A stretch of DNA of 64,000 nucleotides from Roseateles sp. SL47. Lineage in GTDB: Bacteria; Pseudomonadota; Gammaproteobacteria; Burkholderiales; Burkholderiaceae_C. The first letter of the stretch is position 1. Each line of letters starts with the position of its first letter. A model generated the notes under the pieces. The model was not told where the DNA came from, searched no databases, and was given only the letters and a program-made list of their open reading frames with translations. Where the stretch lies: the NCBI RefSeq assembly GCF_026625885.1, contig NZ_CP113068.1, positions 2,604,001-2,668,000 on the forward strand, in the 5' to 3' direction. The position numbers and the translations under genes were made by a program. Shown here in pieces: positions 62,699 through 64,000 of this stretch.

Positions 62699-63184
62699 TC
62701 AGTGGCCGCAGCTGGTGCTGCCACAGCCGGAGGCGCCAGCCCCCGCAGCTTCCAGTGCCGGCTCCTGGAGCGTGCCGGTGGCCGGGTCGAAGCCGCGCTG
62801 CTGCATGGTGTAGACCAGCGCCGCATCCATCATTTCCGCATGGCCGGGGAACCATTGCGCCAGCTCCTGGCGCACGATGGGCATCGGCTCGCGGTCGTTG
62901 AGCTCTTCCGCGTAGCGCACCACCTCACGCATCACGTTGAGCACCATCGCATGCTGGCTGCTGTGGCAGTTGTCCGGCTCGAAACCGGTGGCCGCCATCC
63001 AGCCCTCTTCCATCGCGAAATGCGCTTCGGTGTGCGCCAGCAGCGCCTTGAAGGCGGGCAGGGCGTCCTCGCCACGGTCCAGCATGTCGCCGAAGCCGTT
63101 GAGCAGCTCCACGAATTCCTCATGGGTGTGATCCAGCTCCGGCTGATTCAGCACCAGGTTGTCAGACCAGTCCAGCGTGCTCAT
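62699..63184 (-). CDS. Bacteriohemerythrin
   Basis: A 161-residue di-iron oxygen-binding protein. Iron ligands in order: His in ELDHTHEEFVELLN, His and Glu in HTEAHFAMEEGWM, His in CHSSQHAMVLNVM and a further His/Asp in FPGHAEMMDAAL. Such proteins sense, carry or scavenge O2 or NO. The C-terminus ends GCGSTSCGH, a short Cys/His tail not part of the family fold. AAGGA nine bases upstream sets the ATG at 63184. Confidence 0.88.
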   Translation of the reverse strand: MSTLDWSDNLVLNQPELDHTHEEFVELLNGFGDMLDRGEDALPAFKALLAHTEAHFAMEEGWMAATGFEPDNCHSSQHAMVLNVMREVVRYAEELNDREPMPIVRQELAQWFPGHAEMMDAALVYTMQQRGFDPATGTLQEPALEAAGAGASGCGSTSCGH

Positions 63185-63252
63185 GTTCAAGCGTCCTTCA
63201 ATGCGCCCAGGCATGGCACCCGGGCGATGCGATGTGATGGATTCGATCAGGT

Positions 63253-64000
63253 TCAGGCGCCCAGCCGCGCCAGATGGCGCTGGACCTGCACCCGTACCTG
63301 CGCCGGTGCGGTGCCGCCCAGCACGTTGCGTGCATTGAGTGATCCCTTCAGCGAGAGCACCTCGTACACGTCCTGCTCAATGCGCTGATCAAACTGGCGC
63401 AACGCCTCGAGGCTCAGTGCGGACAGATCCACACCCTGGGCCTGGGCCGTCTTGACGGCATGGGCCACCACCTCATGGGCGTCGCGGAAGGGCAGGCCCT
63501 TCTTCACCAGATAGTCGGCCAGGTCGGTGGCGGTGGCGTAGCCCTTCAGGGCAGCCCGTTCCATGGCGTCCGGTTTGACAGTCAGGCCATCCATCATGTC
63601 CGCGAAGATGCGCAGGGTGTCGTTCAGCGTGTCGACGGTGTCAAACAGCGGTTCCTTGTCTTCCTGGTTGTCCTTGTTGTAGGCCAGCGGCTGGCCCTTC
63701 ATCAAGGTGATCAGGCCGATCAGATGACCCACCACACGGCCGCTCTTGCCGCGGGCCAGTTCCGGAACGTCCGGATTCTTCTTCTGCGGCATGATGCTGG
63801 AGCCGGTGCAGAAGCGGTCGGGCAGGGCGATGAAGCCGAAGGCCTGGCTCATCCACAGGATCAGCTCTTCGGACAGGCGCGAAATGTGCACCATGATCAG
63901 TGCCGCAGCGGCGCTGAATTCGATGGCGAAGTCCCGGTCGCTGACCGCATCCAGGCTGTTCTGCGCCACGCCTTCCATGCCCAGGGTGCGGGCCACCCGT
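63253..64000 (-). CDS. argH: Argininosuccinate lyase, C-terminal part (runs off the window)
   Basis: About 249 C-terminal residues of the enzyme that splits argininosuccinate to arginine and fumarate. The fumarase/ASL signature [13 protein letters not shown] is intact, preceded by [28 protein letters not shown] (shown in part) and followed by [25 protein letters not shown]. The reading frame is open to the end of the window, so the 5' half lies outside. Confidence 0.96.
   Translation of the reverse strand, partial: RVARTLGMEGVAQNSLDAVSDRDFAIEFSAAAALIMVHISRLSEELILWMSQAFGFIALPDRFCTGSSIMPQKKNPDVPELARGKSGRVVGHLIGLITLMKGQPLAYNKDNQEDKEPLFDTVDTLNDTLRIFADMMDGLTVKPDAMERAALKGYATATDLADYLVKKGLPFRDAHEVVAHAVKTAQAQGVDLSALSLEALRQFDQRIEQDVYEVLSLKGSLNARNVLGGTAPAQVRVQVQRHLARLGA

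Overview
The window is high-GC DNA with short intergenic gaps and many ATGA/TGATG start-stop overlaps. The gene content (urtABCDE, a ureABCEFG set with ureJ, dnaX-ybaB-recR, gloB next to rnhA, a TctAB transporter, an NCS1-type sensor kinase) points to a betaproteobacterium of the order Burkholderiales, probably a free-living or plant/soil-associated lineage near Roseateles/Mitsuaria/Rubrivivax. The order is a fair inference; the genus is a guess. No tRNA, rRNA, CRISPR array, intact insertion sequence or prophage was seen.

Positions 1-6.0 kb: a minus-strand run of MoxR ATPase, GNAT acetyltransferase, S9 peptidase and the first codons of a VWA/CoxE-like protein at the window edge. Divergent from it are a secreted di-heme cytochrome c with its own terminator and an HD-GYP phosphodiesterase whose end overlaps ureD.

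Positions 6.0-27.5 kb: a nitrogen (urea) region. ureD stands alone; 15 kb later the rest of the urease set follows as ureA-ureJ-ureB-ureC-(gap)-ureE-ureF-ureG. Between them lie a LysR regulator with a divergent small gene, the urea ABC transporter urtABCDE (minus strand), a secreted protein of three DUF3395-like repeats, a large unknown protein, and a two-gene signalling unit: a nucleobase-transporter (NCS1)-fused hybrid histidine kinase with a nine-cysteine cluster, followed by a LuxR-type response regulator. The kinase is divergent from ureA. Urea would enter by UrtABCDE and be hydrolysed by nickel urease, matured by UreDEFG with UreJ as possible nickel permease; the kinase may couple a nitrogenous ligand to this locus (inference).

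Positions 27.5-37.5 kb: a TctAB pair without TctC, then a possible signalling module: a winged-helix STAND ATPase regulator, an unknown 582-residue protein, and a 1034-residue propeller sensor kinase whose phosphoacceptor histidine is replaced by asparagine. A near-identical 19-bp element lies upstream of both regulator and kinase in the same orientation. A second GNAT closes the region.

Positions 37.5-45.8 kb: a secreted lectin-FN3-sugar dehydrogenase fusion, a glycosyltransferase-like membrane protein, an SPFH lipoprotein, small membrane proteins, the 4.5S SRP RNA (minus strand), and a strongly structured leader (pseudoknot resembling a SAM-II riboswitch, plus a terminator that also covers the Shine-Dalgarno) upstream of a small unknown gene. 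A PurM-type AIR synthase follows.

Positions 45.8-64 kb: mostly housekeeping: dnaX with a very long low-complexity linker, ybaB, recR, a MAPEG protein, mltD, gloB, a methyltransferase, rnhA, a dCMP deaminase, a TPR membrane protein, an S46 peptidase, an FMN lactate dehydrogenase, a DUF454 protein, dinB, bacteriohemerythrin and the 3' part of argH running off the window.
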